64,000 bases of DNA from Saccharomycopsis malanga (GCA_004014935.1 CP025324.1:868001-932000), one strand, 5' to 3'. Counted from the first letter of the stretch, positions 30,829 through 41,454 are shown. A program made the numbers and translations. The notes: a model not told the origin generated them from the letters alone.

Positions 30829-32442
30829 TTATATTGAGCTCAAATTAACCAATCCATATACAGCGGCTTCTTCTCTGAAGTCGAGGTTTTTCTTCTTGAT
30901 TTTCACTTCGTTGTCTGATATCAGAGGTCTTGAGAGTGTAGCGGCGTCGTGACGTAAGGAAGCAGCTCCCATAGAAGCCCAGTCTTCTTCGTCTGTATCG
31001 GAATGATAACTAGGAGATGTTGAGTTGGAGTTTCTGTTGATGTTAGCGTTAGCAACAACAGAGGCATTGCTCAATATTGGTGTATTTGTAGCGTTCGTAA
31101 TGCTACTAATGGACATTCGTTTAGGAGAGGAGGACGATTTTCTCATAAAACTTTCATTGAAAGACTGGCGTCTTCTGTATTTACTGAAATCTTCTGTCAA
31201 GCTCTCCACCGGCTCAAAACTGTCTGCCAATGCAGAAGTTCCACTGAAAGAGCCCCTGGGGGTGATTGAAGTTACTCCTGGGGCCACCGATGGTGCAATG
31301 GCTCCATTAAAAGAGCCTAATCTGCTTCTGACCTTTGGTTTGGAGATGCCTTTCCCTGAGTTGAAAGAAGAACGGTGAGTGCGAGTAGATCCATTAGCAG
31401 CAGCAGCAGTTAACAAAGGAACACCAGAAGCTTGTGAATGGCTTCTTGGTTTAATGGTGGAAAATGGTTTGATTTCATGATATTGAAACTTGTTATTTAA
31501 ACCAGCTTCAATTTCACCCTCATCGTCATTATCATCGTCGTCGTCGTCCTCTTCACTATGATAGTTTTCCTCATCAGAAGATGACAAAATAGCATCTTCA
31601 TCATTGATACTGTGAATGAGTTTTGTAGGACCAGTCAATCCTGCGCTCCCGCGGCGAAAACTCAATCTTGGAGACCGAGGAATGACATCTGTATGAGGAT
31701 CGTTAGCTGCATTGGTGATGGACTCACGACGGCTTTTCCAACCGAATGAATCCGAAGGTTTCCGGAGAGAAGGCGAGCGACTTTTGTTTGACGATGCGGA
31801 GGAGGCAGAAGAAGACTTTTTCACAGCACCGATGGAAGTATCTTTGTTTGAGTTTTTGGAAGCATCTTTATTAGCATTTTTGGAAGCGTCTACACCATCA
31901 GCCAGCGGTTTTTTCTTTTCAAATTTCTCTTCGTTTTTTTCCATACTTTGGGCCTTGTTGATTTCGGCTTGTCTGGCTTTGACAAATTCAGCACCAACAT
32001 GACGAGCTGCCCATTGACCCCAACCGACTTTTTCAAAAACACAGCCGGTAACTAAATCACCCGAGTCCAAAGCAGCAATGATCAATCTTCTTTGTTTGGA
32101 TAAAGACAATTGGGCAAAGCCAGGGATCTGATTGGCCAAATGGGACGTCAAGTGTCTGATTGCCAAAGGGCCTTGGGTCAAGAGAAGTCTGGCAAGCTTG
32201 TCAGGAGTAACAGCAGAGGCAGCAGCAATGCCAGCAGGAGAAGAAGTGGATAACTGGCCATTTGGTCTGTTTCCATACTCATCGAAATCATCATGGTAAG
32301 GAAAGTTTTTCTTTTTGTTCCTTGGTTCAGGAGTGGAGTTTTTGGAGCTCTTTGGAGAGGAGATTAAAGGGGAAGTGTTTTGGACATTGGAAATGCTCGG
32401 AGGATTTGGTAGAATTGCAATGTTATTATTTAAACCAGTCAT
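30829..32442 (-). CDS. STB3: Stb3-like Sin3-binding, RRPE-binding regulator
   Basis: 537 residues. The conserved Stb3 domain lies at about residues 75-165: TPDKLARLLLTQGPLAIRHL, then IPGFAQLSLSKQRRLIIAAL and VFEKVGWGQWAARHV. The rest is disordered with Ser-rich and acidic tracts (DDDDDNDDEGEIEAG) and many possible kinase sites. In S. cerevisiae Stb3 binds the AAAATTTT-type ribosomal RNA processing element and recruits the Sin3/Rpd3 deacetylase to repress ribosome biogenesis genes when growth signals fall. A C-terminal block (KNLDFREEAAVYGLVNLSS) is probably also conserved. ATG at 32442. Confidence 0.9.
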   Translation of the reverse strand: MTGLNNNIAILPNPPSISNVQNTSPLISSPKSSKNSTPEPRNKKKNFPYHDDFDEYGNRPNGQLSTSSPAGIAAASAVTPDKLARLLLTQGPLAIRHLTSHLANQIPGFAQLSLSKQRRLIIAALDSGDLVTGCVFEKVGWGQWAARHVGAEFVKARQAEINKAQSMEKNEEKFEKKKPLADGVDASKNANKDASKNSNKDTSIGAVKKSSSASSASSNKSRSPSLRKPSDSFGWKSRRESITNAANDPHTDVIPRSPRLSFRRGSAGLTGPTKLIHSINDEDAILSSSDEENYHSEEDDDDDDNDDEGEIEAGLNNKFQYHEIKPFSTIKPRSHSQASGVPLLTAAAANGSTRTHRSSFNSGKGISKPKVRSRLGSFNGAIAPSVAPGVTSITPRGSFSGTSALADSFEPVESLTEDFSKYRRRQSFNESFMRKSSSSPKRMSISSITNATNTPILSNASVVANANINRNSNSTSPSYHSDTDEEDWASMGAASLRHDAATLSRPLISDNEVKIKKKNLDFREEAAVYGLVNLSSI

Positions 32443-34671
32443 TGTTGATTATTTGAGTAATAAATGACCAGAGTCAACAAAAGACGATTTAGGGTTGAAT
32501 TGTGGAAACAAATTATAAGACGGATTGTAGAGTTGCAATAAAACGTGTAATGATTATGAAATAATTGAATGAAATTTCAAAGTGAAAAATATTGAAAAAT
32601 AAATAAATGTCTTTGTGAGTGAAAAATGTGACACTAAATATACTTTTCTGGGGGTAAATAGGAGAAAAGGCCGTTCGAGGTGTATAGAAAACAGACTTTC
32701 GGGCTGAAACTCTCAAGTAAGGCTCTCGTTAAACTTTCGGCTCGGACAGGTTCCTTGCTATTCTATCGAGTTTGGTGTTATTTTCTCGGGGATGTGTTAT
32801 GACCACTATTTAAGTGCTCAGTATATTGGCCGAGGGACAATCCTTGTGTTAACCCGGATAGAATGGGATAGCAATGAATTGACTATATAGCGGGATTTCG
32901 GGGATATCCAAGTGTAGCAAAACGTGTAAATTAACAAAAAAGTGTCAAACGCCAAAGGCCTACAAACCTTACAACAAGTTAAGGATTCAACTTGTATTTA
33001 TACCCAATACATGTTCCAAGAGTATCGTATCATGGGGAAACCCAGAGTGTTGAAAATTGCAAATCCCCCCGTAGACTGGCTGTCTCGAAAACTCCAAAAA
33101 CAAGGTTTTAACTGTCTTACAGGCCACAGGGCAACAAAGAACGAGTAATCATCGTCTGGGCATAACCTCTGCCATCAGGCTAGTTTGTTTAGTGCACTTT
33201 TGGCATTGTTGCCATAGCCTTTCATTTGTCAATGAAGTGAATGTGAAAATCCAACTAATTACGCCCAATTAGGCCTTCCTTACATCACGATGACAGATTA
33301 GCACGAGTCACTAATTCCTGGCAATCAAACATACTTGCACGTATCTCAAGTCATACCAGTCTACTACGCCATATTAAAACATTGTCGCTCTGCCCATCTG
33401 GGCTTTTTACAAGTACCTCCCTACATTAGCTTTATCATTAGTCATGGTAAGCGTGTCTAGATTCCTTATTTTTGCTTTGGCGTGTCTAAATTTTATCACG
33501 TTTATTTTTGGCGTGCTTTCTCATACACGTCATCTTTTCAACAATGATTACTCTATCCGGTCGCTGTCGCATTCCACTGCCTCCTCCTGCTGATGCTATG
33601 GTGCGTCAGCCACTGCAGCGTGCGTGCATGTATACGCATGTGTATACTTTTCAATTTATGCGGCAACATGCGATAGTCACACGTTGATCATCAAGGACAC
33701 TCACCAACTGCCTGATAAGATGAGTTTCCGGACTTGCTCAACAGTGGTAAATTGTTCTTACCAATATGACGCCTTGAGGATGTAATTAACAAATTATAAG
33801 GGTAAAGAATGTACGTGTTCAGATTGTCAGACATGCATTTCAAAAGTTGAAATACCTGTGATAACCGGCATATGTCGGCCATGCATAGGCTTCTTCAAGC
33901 GCCATTATAGTGGATCGTTGTGGCTCCTCGAGAAGTTTTGTCGGAGAATCTCCACATTTCAAGTTATTAGGGGAAAGTACAACATCCTAGTAAACATTGT
34001 TCTTTGAATAAACTTTTCATCTATTTATTTCTTTAATCAAATGTCTGACCGTCTATTCTTATTGTTTGTTCGTAATTCTAGCTGAAGGGCGTCTAAGGTG
34101 CTCAGTCATTTATCTGTTATCAATGCGGTGTGTGAATGATGCAGATGTAATGTACGAGTGCATGGGGGCATGTGGTATGTAGTGTTAGGTCTGGTAGAAT
34201 ATTATTTAATAGACAATAGACTTTCTCAAACTTTTAATCATTTGAAGTATAGCATTGGTCACTTCCATGTGCCATTTGGGAGTTGTAAGACACCATTAAG
34301 GTCATGAGGCATCTTTAAGGGTTCCTAAATATTAGAGTTGAGTACTATGGTACACTCATAATTTGTAATGAAGGATAAAAAATTCTAATAGATGGGAGAT
34401 TGTTTGATGATCAATGATGAGCTATGAAACAGAATTGTAACGTAATTAGTAGTTTAATGAGCTTCGATGATTAGCTAACATCAAAGTGTTCCAAAATAGT
34501 TTAATTTGAGTATTTTTTGAGAATTCTGTAATTGAAAATGGTCACAACTTGGATTGACTATTAATGTGCTCAATAAAAAGGCTTCCAGAATGCTATTTGA
34601 TGATATGATAACTTTACAAAGTTGCTAGAAAATTTACTAGACAAAGAAATGGCCTTTTTCTAGTAATAATA
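32443..34671. other. Gene-free stretch upstream of STB3
   Basis: No credible gene in 2.2 kb. The frame at 32942-33148 starts with GTG and resembles nothing known. A GTGCGTGCATGTATACGCAT patch lies near 33619-33638. Confidence 0.45.
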
Positions 34672-34805
34672 CTTTATATTTCGAATCCAGTTTCGTATAT
34701 ACGCGTTAAATCTGAAGGCTTGGTTAAACCCAGTGGGGAAAACCCAATCATGTCCTGTTCATTATAATCTCTCCAGCCTTAAATCTGTTAGGTCTTTCTC
34801 GTTTT
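34672..34805 (-). mobile_element. SINE copy, 3' half
   Basis: Minus strand: GACCTAACAGATTTAAGG, ATTATAATGAACAGGACATG, TTGGGTTTTCCCCACTGGG, TTTAACCAAGCC, ACGCGTATATACGAAACTGG. It carries the longer 3' variant. The head is missing. Confidence 0.8.
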
Positions 34806-34867
34806 TGACAGTAATATCTGCTAAATATTTTGCCATGTCTTTCTTGTTTTCGAGAGTAATATAAAAA

Positions 34868-35119
34868 AAATAATATCATATATTTTAAGCCTATAAAATA
34901 TCAGTCTCGTAGATACGCAAAGGACTTGGAGAAACTTGGTGAGTAAAGCCCAACACTATCCTTTTTATCATAATCTTCTAACTCATGTTCCTAATCAACT
35001 CAAAGGTGAAATTGCCAGGTCTATTTTTCTTCTCTGAGAAGGCTATCTACTAGATCATCCTGCCAAGTCTTATTTCTCTTCTCTGAGAGCATTGACCACT
35101 GAGCCATACGGCCCAGTGG
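34868..35119 (-). mobile_element. Near-complete SINE copy
   Basis: Minus strand starts with CCACTGGGCC-GTA-TGGCTCAGTGG and the segment CTCTCAGAGAAGAGAAATAAG. A second, partly duplicated stretch CTTCTCAGAGAAGAAAAATAG follows. The 3' region and an ATTATT tail are present. The canonical B box is lost. Confidence 0.8.
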
Positions 35120-35370
35120 CTTCAACAGTAACTGCAAGCGACTAAATTGTAAAAGTACAACTCTACTAGTATCTACACGAAAAAAACCTAATAAGATGGA
35201 GTTTCTTTTATTTTAATTTTTCCTTAAGAAGAGAAAGGTAAAGAGACAAACACAGGTCTGCCTATCCATGTATAAACATGTTCCCTTGCAAGAAAAACAT
35301 ACAAGATCAAGTCAAGTCCACAAGAGACATTGAAGGTATTCTAAATACCTTTTCCACAGAGGAAATCCGC

Positions 35371-37255
35371 TTATAAAGATGGGAAGTTCTTGTCATCGAG
35401 AACAGCTGGGGTAGCGGTCTTGGCAAACGGTTTCTTACCACCCTTTGGAACACCGGATCTGGTACCGCCTCTGGCACCACCTCTACCTCTACCGCCTCTG
35501 AAAGAACCACCTCTCTTGTTGTTGGTGTTTCTTGGTTCTCTTGGCAATTCGTCAGAGAAAGTGGCGTCAAACTCCAAGATTTGCTTTTCCTTCTTGGCCT
35601 TTTGTTTCTCCTTCTTGGCAACAGTTGGAGCAACAAATTCCTCTCTGGATTTGACAAGTTTTTCGCCATCAATTTTCTCAACCTTTCTAACAGGGGCTGG
35701 GGCATCGTTCTTAGCAGCATTGACTTCAGCCAAGTACTCTTGCAAAGACTTTTTAGCTGGTCCTTTTTCTGGAACATCGGAATCCTCTTCAGCCAATTCG
35801 GCTTCAGCATCTTCTTCCGCAGCTTCTTCAACTTCCAATTCTCTTTCCCCGTCCTTGTCGGTCCAGCCAGATTGCTTCAACTTCTTGGCAGAGTCAGACT
35901 TACCGGTTCTGTTTCTACGTTCGCCAGGACCCTTCATTTTGTCTGGGTTTCCGCCCTTCTTTTTGGTGTCGACAACCGGCTCGGTTGGCTTGGATCTGTT
36001 GGCAGCATGGCCAGCATTGCGGTCTCTGAAGGCAGCTTCATTACCGGTTGGCTTAGGTCTGTTCTTGTTAGCACGAGCCTTGTCAGCAGTTGGTGGAGGA
36101 ACGTCCTTCTTTTTGGACGAAGTGGTCTTCTTGACAACTTCTCTGGTGGCTAATGGTGGGACTTGAGAGTCGTCCTCAACGTCGTTACCTATGGGGTTAG
36201 TAATTTTTTCATTTTCCGGTTTTTTACTGCTGGGTTCATTGACAAATGTGGAGATTAGCAGAGAGAAGAATGTGTTTTTTTTTTCTGGGGGACGATTTCT
36301 CCATACTGGTTGATTTAGCAGCAAATAGGACATTTTCAATTTTCTTGAACAATTGATAAGCAATTGGAAGAAATACCAAAATGGCAATTGCTAGTTTCAA
36401 CAAATCTCGATGATATTGTTCACTTTTATACTCAATATAAACGGTGTCGTCACGGAAACGATCATAATGAATATTGCCATTGGTATTAAACGGATGACTG
36501 TTCAAACTGTCAAGATTACCAAGCTGATCTTTGAATCCAATACGAGAAGATTTGAACAAATCTATGAACGCCATTTTCAACAGTAGCTAGACCTGCAACA
36601 TCAATATCAATCGAGAATGGAAAACAGTTGGAAAATCACTCCTTTATTTCATCCCCAGATAGCAAATAAGGTTTGCTATGTGTATTGTTGCTGTTTTGCT
36701 CAGCCGGTGTGCGGGTTTGCAGATGGCCATGATTGCGATATCAATCATCATCCATACACCCTTACCATTTGCATTACAATACTGCTTCAAATCTAATTAG
36801 GAAAACCGCTGTGGGATCCATCGACAAATGGACATATCAATGGATATCTATAGTAGATTTAGCACATTAACACCCTTTTCAACATCCATTTCTTGATAAA
36901 TACACACCATCGCTTTGCCCACTTCTACTTTAAACATTACTCTACCAATTCCACATTGCATCAATGAACTCTAAACAAAATGCTTACCTAAAACGTCAAA
37001 TGGGTTCTATAAATTGGTTAGTATACTTAAAACTTGAAAAATTATCACCTCAATCCCTTATCGGCACACCACTTCTCCTTTGCAAACTTTATCATACACT
37101 TCCTGCTCATTGAAACCACTTAACACTCCCCTCTTTCCCCCCTATTCTCCATCAATCATTATTTAAGCAACTAACTAAATTACACCATGAAAAACGGGCC
37201 CCAGGAATTGAGCCAATCCTCATCAAATACCTTCATTAATACATACAGCTGACAT
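35371..37255 (-). CDS. STM1: Ribosome-associated clamping factor Stm1, three exons
   Basis: Spliced from the minus strand: exon 1 37255-37247 (ATGTCAGCT), exon 2 37006-36988 (19 nt), exon 3 36188-35371; 281 residues. The joined N terminus MSANPFDVLGNDVEDD matches the Stm1 start in S. cerevisiae (MSNPFDLLGNDVED). Exon 3 continues with SSKKKDVPPP, NRPKPTGNEAAFRDR and NRTGKSD, then the SLQEYL motif, EFDATF and an RGG-rich C terminus. Stm1 binds the 40S head and mRNA tunnel, holds idle 80S ribosomes together and supports recovery from starvation. Reading exon 3 upstream without splicing gives an unrelated N terminus starting MPFWYFF, which I reject. Confidence 0.9.
36189..36987 (-). other. STM1: Intron 2 of STM1 (799 nt)
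   Basis: Donor GTAAGC at 36987, branch TTACTAAC close to the acceptor, acceptor CATAG ending at 36189. It is long for a budding yeast intron and contains a 112-codon open frame on the same strand. Confidence 0.85.
36236..36574 (-). CDS. Small single-pass membrane protein, nested inside STM1 intron 2
   Basis: 112 residues from the ATG at 36574. The N-terminal half has balanced composition (MAFIDLFKSSRIGFKDQLGN, YDRFRDDTVYIEYKSEQYH). One strong membrane segment lies at about residues 61-83 (LLKLAIAILVFLPIAYQLF), followed by a lysine-rich tail. I recognise no family. It lies wholly within the intron of STM1 and is read from the same strand, so it would be a nested gene or an alternative transcript. 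Composition and the clean membrane helix argue for a real gene; lack of any recognised homologue argues for caution. Confidence 0.4.
   Translation of the reverse strand: MAFIDLFKSSRIGFKDQLGNLDSLNSHPFNTNGNIHYDRFRDDTVYIEYKSEQYHRDLLKLAIAILVFLPIAYQLFKKIENVLFAAKSTSMEKSSPRKKKHILLSANLHICQ
36988..37006 (-). other. STM1: 19-nt microexon of STM1
   Basis: AACCCATTTGACGTTTTAG encodes N-P-F-D-V-L and the first base of Gly. It is preceded by branch TACTAAC and acceptor TATAG, and followed by donor GTAAGC. Confidence 0.88.
37007..37246 (-). other. STM1: Intron 1 of STM1 (240 nt)
   Basis: Donor GTATGT directly after ATGTCAGCT, branch TATACTAACC and acceptor TATAG. Both splice signals match the yeast consensus. 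Confidence 0.87.
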
Positions 37256-37693
37256 CTTGATATCGCTTAGACAAACTATGAAACTTCTGTTTGATTTCTT
37301 CTTTGTTTCGTAAAGATTTTTTCAAAAAAAGACTGAAAACAAAACCAGAAAACAATTCACTATTGGACGTTTTTTTTTTTGTTTTTCTTTGCCTATATTA
37401 AAGCCCAATTTTTCACCGCTCAAGCTGCCGTCGTCGTCCAACTTTTTTTTTTCATTCAACTAAATCACGTGCCACATACAGTTGCGGTGTTTGTCCGGGT
37501 GGTTCGCAACCGAGCGTGATAAAACATCCGGACACCACAATTGCTTATGCAGAATGCAGGATGTTTCCTATAATCAATGCTGAAGCTATATCATTACAAG
37601 TAGCTTAGCCAATTCTTTATGGGGAAAATGTTACTGGAAGAGAGTTTTGGAGAAATTATTTTGGACATATTTTTGTTTTAATAATATATCTTG
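37256..37693. other. STM1: STM1 promoter region
   Basis: Upstream DNA of STM1 with T-runs at 37371-37380 and 37444-37452, which on the coding strand are poly(dA) tracts of the sort that exclude nucleosomes. No gene seen. Confidence 0.45.
37465..37471. promoter_or_regulatory. TCACGTG (Cbf1-type) site upstream of STM1
   Basis: An E-box 210 bp before the STM1 ATG. In Candida-type yeasts Cbf1 sites are common in promoters of ribosomal protein genes, which would suit a ribosome-bound factor. A CCGGACACC/TGTCCGGGTGG pair nearby (about 37493-37536) may be a second site. Confidence 0.4.
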
Positions 37694-37755
37694 TGCATAC
37701 GAAACTGATATGTACTGGGCTTGAAATATATGATATTATTATTATTATTATAATA
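37694..37755 (+). mobile_element. SINE 3'-end fragment
   Basis: GCATACGAAACTGATATGTA, then CTGGGCTTGAAATATATG and (ATT)5. Strongly 5'-truncated, with a tail that looks young. Confidence 0.85.
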
Positions 37756-38159
37756 TATCTTGTAAATCTAATTTGTCATGGAGTATACAGGTGGGAAAAC
37801 ATTTAAAAGTAACAATTGGACAGGCTTGTTAGGTATACCAAAAAGACGACCTGCTCAAGTATTAGAAAGTGCACTTTCCATGGAATTCGGGTAAAGATAA
37901 GAGCTCATTGAAAGAGTTGGACGTATATAGACATCTCTATAGTTATTACATGTGACAACTAATGTTAGATGTGTTTGTTTTTTCTATAATTATCCACAGC
38001 ACTACTGATATTATAGACAAATGCGTAGTGCCTCTCATAGATTAACCAATAGCCCTTTTATTCCTGCTTATACACTTCGCAAAAAATGGCCATATTTATT
38101 GCCAAAATACGCTTTCGAAAAGTAAAGATATTCAAAAATATAACTATATGTAATGTCTC
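37756..38159. other. Intergenic stretch
   Basis: No gene seen between the SINE fragment and long repeat E. Confidence 0.35.
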
Positions 38160-39165
38160 ACCATCATCAAGTGGCCAAGTTGGTTGAGCCATCATACGCC
38201 ACCATGCGCCACGCAAACAAGTGTGGCGTTCCTCACTTGGGTATTTTGGACTCGATTCGCGCTCTTGACGTTTTGGAGTAATCACCAAACGTTTTATTGA
38301 ATTTAATCAGTGTTATCCAAGTTATGTCGATCTGAAAAAACATATAATAACATTTTAAAGTTATTTGCTATAGTAGAGTACTATTTATAATAAAATATTT
38401 CATGTTTTTGAATAAATATTTGATATAACGGAAAATTGTCATTTTTAACAAAAAACTGATTATTTTGAATCATATTCTAGAATCTTTACAGCAACCCAAA
38501 CCATAGAAAAATCATATCTCTATAGTCTGCAAAACCTAGAAATTTATATCATGTACTTTGTTTTAAGATTTGGCTTTTACATATTATTTAATAATGAGAA
38601 TGTATCAGTTTGTCTAAAATAACACATAACTTGTTGAAAATTGTGTTTTTCACCCCTCAGACAAACTATCTTTATTTCCTGACATTATTATTCCGTAGTT
38701 TCTGATTGCTTTTAGTTTTATTCATGTTTTCTCCAACGTTTAAATGAGCTTTTGTTCCAAAGAAAAACATATCTCAAGACCTACAAAAAGTAATGTTTAT
38801 TGTAGGTCCTCAGAAAAAGTCATATTTGATAATAATTATTATTGTCAAACTAACAGATTTCAACTCCCTGTCTATATTGGATATTTTATGGGGCTCGGTG
38901 GAGTGTAATGTGTTCATTAATAAGCTTTATACCCCTGTTCAAGGGAGTCCGTTTTAAAAACTAATTTATTCCTTTTATGTTGAACTTGCAAATGGTTAAA
39001 TGTTGCTTTGACTTTAGTATTTTGTTTCTTCGCTGTCCCAGTTTCTGATTTGCTTTTTTACATTCTTATGGAAGTTGTATCTTGACTGTAATTGGTGATA
39101 AAGTTTGGTTGTTTTTCTGCCAAAAATTGTAAGGCAAGTTTTGGTTTTCAATACAACGCTATGTC
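38160..39165 (+). repeat. Long tRNA-headed non-coding repeat, copy E
   Basis: A-box-like TGGCCAAGTTGG at 38172-38183 and B-like core TCGATTC near 38252. The loop has no 10-bp units; CGCCAC... GTGTGGCG remains. The body is collinear with copies A and C through GGGGCTCGGTGGAGTGTAAT and AAGGGAGTCCGTTTTAAAA, to CAATACAACGCTATGTCAAT. It is the only copy without a clear SINE tail directly in front. Confidence 0.85.
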
Positions 39166-39649
39166 AATTCTATTGAATGAGTTTTATTATTGACAGCATA
39201 AATTAAGATTATTATTGTTATAAAAGCCATAAAACTCATTGTACATTTTTTCTTCATCTCTGTACTGAATTCATCGCTGTATGATTTGATTCAACAACAT
39301 TACACGAACACTTATAAGAACAATTACAAGAATACTTAAAAGAATGCTTACTTGAACACTTACAATACTTTTAAGAGCAAATAGTATAAGGTTCTCTGGT
39401 AATTAAGGCACTTTTTAAAAACATAAAGGCAAACACTAATGTTACAATAGTCCACCACAATATTACGTAAAACAATTTGGAATAAATAATTAATTTAAGC
39501 AAAAAGACAGTGCAAATTGCAACAAGTAAAACCTTTTTTATAATAGTGGAGACAAAAATATACTAAACAAAAAATTAAACGCAAAACAAATTAAAAAGGA
39601 CAAACGAACGAAAGTAGACAAAAAAAAGAGATGATTTTAAAGAAATCTA
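39166..39649. other. 3' flank of the SSO gene
   Basis: AT-rich. A run of imperfect AGAACACTTA/AGAATACTTA units lies at about 39302-39375. No gene seen. Confidence 0.45.
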
Positions 39650-40684
39650 TTATTTCTTGTTGTTGGCAAATTTGCCAGCAATACCACCGACAATAGCGGC
39701 AATGATAATAATAATAATAATGATACTGATCCAGATACACCAGCACTTCTTTCTTCTTGCTTTCTTAGCTTTTTCTATAGCAACACCGGTTTCTTTCACA
39801 CCTTCATCGATGTGTTCTCTAGCGGTAGTTACTCTTTCGTGAACGGCAGTGACACCGGCATCTTGTTCGATAATCAAGTTCTCCACAAGATCGAAAAGTC
39901 TAGCCAATTCTTGCATGGATTGCTCAATCTTTTGGATTTCTCTGTGTCTAGCTCTGACCTCAGACAATGCTGATTGAGCTCTACCTTTCATGTCGGAGTT
40001 TAATAAGGTCTGAGAGAAAATTTGTTGGCCACCTTGATCATTGATAGCTGCTTGAACTTCCTGTTGAGTGGCACTAGGATTAACAATTCTGTATTGTCTT
40101 TCAGCCTGTTCTTGGTTTCTGGCTTTATAATCGGATTCTGCAGATTGATATCTTTGGATTTGTTGCAAAAAATGTTCCTTGGCTGTTTCTGCTTGGGCTT
40201 TTCTAGATGCATCGGCACCAGCAGTCTTAAAAGCAGCTTGCAATCTACTTTTGATTTCGTTTTGTTGACTGGATGCTTGAGCAGTCAAATTGTCAATATC
40301 TTTTCCCAATTGGAATTGACGTTCTTCATCAACTTCATTCAATACTCTTCTTTGAGTGTTTTGAATCTGGTTAATCAATGCACCGTAGTTGTCCAACAAC
40401 CCATTAATACTACTAATCTCGTTATAGAAGGCAATATCATCATTACCTCCTCCATAAGCAGCACCAGTACCAGTATTATTTCCATAGGCTTGTCCATTAT
40501 TTCCGTAACCTTGTCCACTGTTTCCATAAGCATGTCCACTGTTTCCATAGGCCTGTCCACTGTTTCCATAAGGATTCTCCCCATACGGATTACCAGCAGA
40601 GGTGTTGTTGTACGTATTCATTTCGTACGTGTTGTTATTTTGGTAATACGGGTTCTGTTTGTTAGTACTTTGCTCGTATTTCAT
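39650..40684 (-). CDS. SSO2: Sso1/Sso2-type plasma-membrane t-SNARE (syntaxin)
   Basis: 344 residues from the ATG at 40684. The N-terminal extension (residues about 25-80) is a Gly/Asn/Tyr-rich array of GNSGQAY-type heptads. It is followed by the Habc three-helix domain and a Qa-SNARE motif around QSMQELARLFDLVENLIIEQ. A C-terminal anchor (WISIIIIIIIIAAIVGGIAG) comes after a basic KKARRKKCWC block. It pairs with Sec9 and Snc1/2 in secretory vesicle fusion. The Gly-rich repeats are not part of S. cerevisiae Sso1 or Sso2 and may be specific to this lineage. I cannot separate SSO1 from SSO2. Confidence 0.9.
   Translation of the reverse strand: MKYEQSTNKQNPYYQNNNTYEMNTYNNTSAGNPYGENPYGNSGQAYGNSGHAYGNSGQGYGNNGQAYGNNTGTGAAYGGGNDDIAFYNEISSINGLLDNYGALINQIQNTQRRVLNEVDEERQFQLGKDIDNLTAQASSQQNEIKSRLQAAFKTAGADASRKAQAETAKEHFLQQIQRYQSAESDYKARNQEQAERQYRIVNPSATQQEVQAAINDQGGQQIFSQTLLNSDMKGRAQSALSEVRARHREIQKIEQSMQELARLFDLVENLIIEQDAGVTAVHERVTTAREHIDEGVKETGVAIEKAKKARRKKCWCIWISIIIIIIIIAAIVGGIAGKFANNKK
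40445..40610 (-). repeat. Intragenic heptapeptide repeat in the SSO N terminus
   Basis: About six 21-bp units encoding variants of YGNSGQA (NSGQAYG, NSGHAYG, NSGQGYG, NNGQAYG). DNA between units is nearly identical (CCATAAGCATGTCCACTGTT-like), which points to recent duplication. Confidence 0.85.
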
Positions 40685-41454
40685 CAATTTGGACCCTGAA
40701 AAGTATCAATGTCGTAGAATCCCACCATTGCAGCATTACGGTATCATGCTATCCCAAATTTATTCACCAATAGTCATAATTATCCCATTTATTCCTGAAC
40801 AATTGATGCTTTTCATAACCCACCCAATTGTAACTTTCCAAATTCCTGTCATTCCGGATAACCGCTCATATTAACACGCTCCAAATTGCCTGCTCTTCAA
40901 CTTACACTCATCTTTCACAATTTTCTGATATCGTGGCCAACGTGGTAAAAACAGATCTAGCTCGTCTTCGTACCGTATTTGAATACAAAAAATGCGCAGC
41001 AGAAAAGAAAACTTGTTAATAACGAAAAAGACGAAACAAGTTGGAAAAAATGCTGAGAAAAACTGGCGCTGGTACGGAAACAGCACGACGGATCCACAAA
41101 AAAATCGGCACCGCCGCCGGACCGTAATCCGTAGGTCTTGTATTGCACTGCCACCCTAACATTTATAAAACTATATAAACAATAGTGCTTACAATATTTG
41201 GCACAACAATAACGCTTCATCAAGTGTCCATTTGCGCTTTTAATAATGGGTCAAACTGTGTAGTGGCATGATACAGAATTATATAAAAAGCTACCTGTTT
41301 ATAAGCACCAGTTGCTTTCTACATCCATTGGCCTTCTCTAGTAATATTATAAATAATTGGATGGACAACCCAAAAAAATTTAAAGCTTATTATCACTCTT
41401 TTGTTCCCAATAGCCATATCTTAAATAACTAATATACGGGTTATCCAGTCTAAG
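40685..41454. other. Upstream region of the SSO gene
   Basis: No gene seen in 770 bp. Frames at 40871-41223 on the minus strand are hydrophobic and overlapping, probably chance. A C-rich run GGCACCGCCGCCGGACCG lies near 41109-41126. Confidence 0.45.

Noticed and set aside
35390-36166. 258-residue plus-strand frame opposite STM1
   Set aside because: Exact antisense shadow of the biased, repetitive STM1 coding sequence.
36301-36387. STM1 start at the upstream end of the exon 3 frame (MPFWYFF...) or at MSYLLLNQP
   Set aside because: Neither resembles Stm1. The sequence is part of intron 2 and a branch plus acceptor lie between it and the conserved region.
40022-40699. 225-residue plus-strand frame opposite the SSO gene
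   Set aside because: Antisense of the t-SNARE; its Ser/Val/Ile repeats mirror the Gly/Asn/Tyr repeat.
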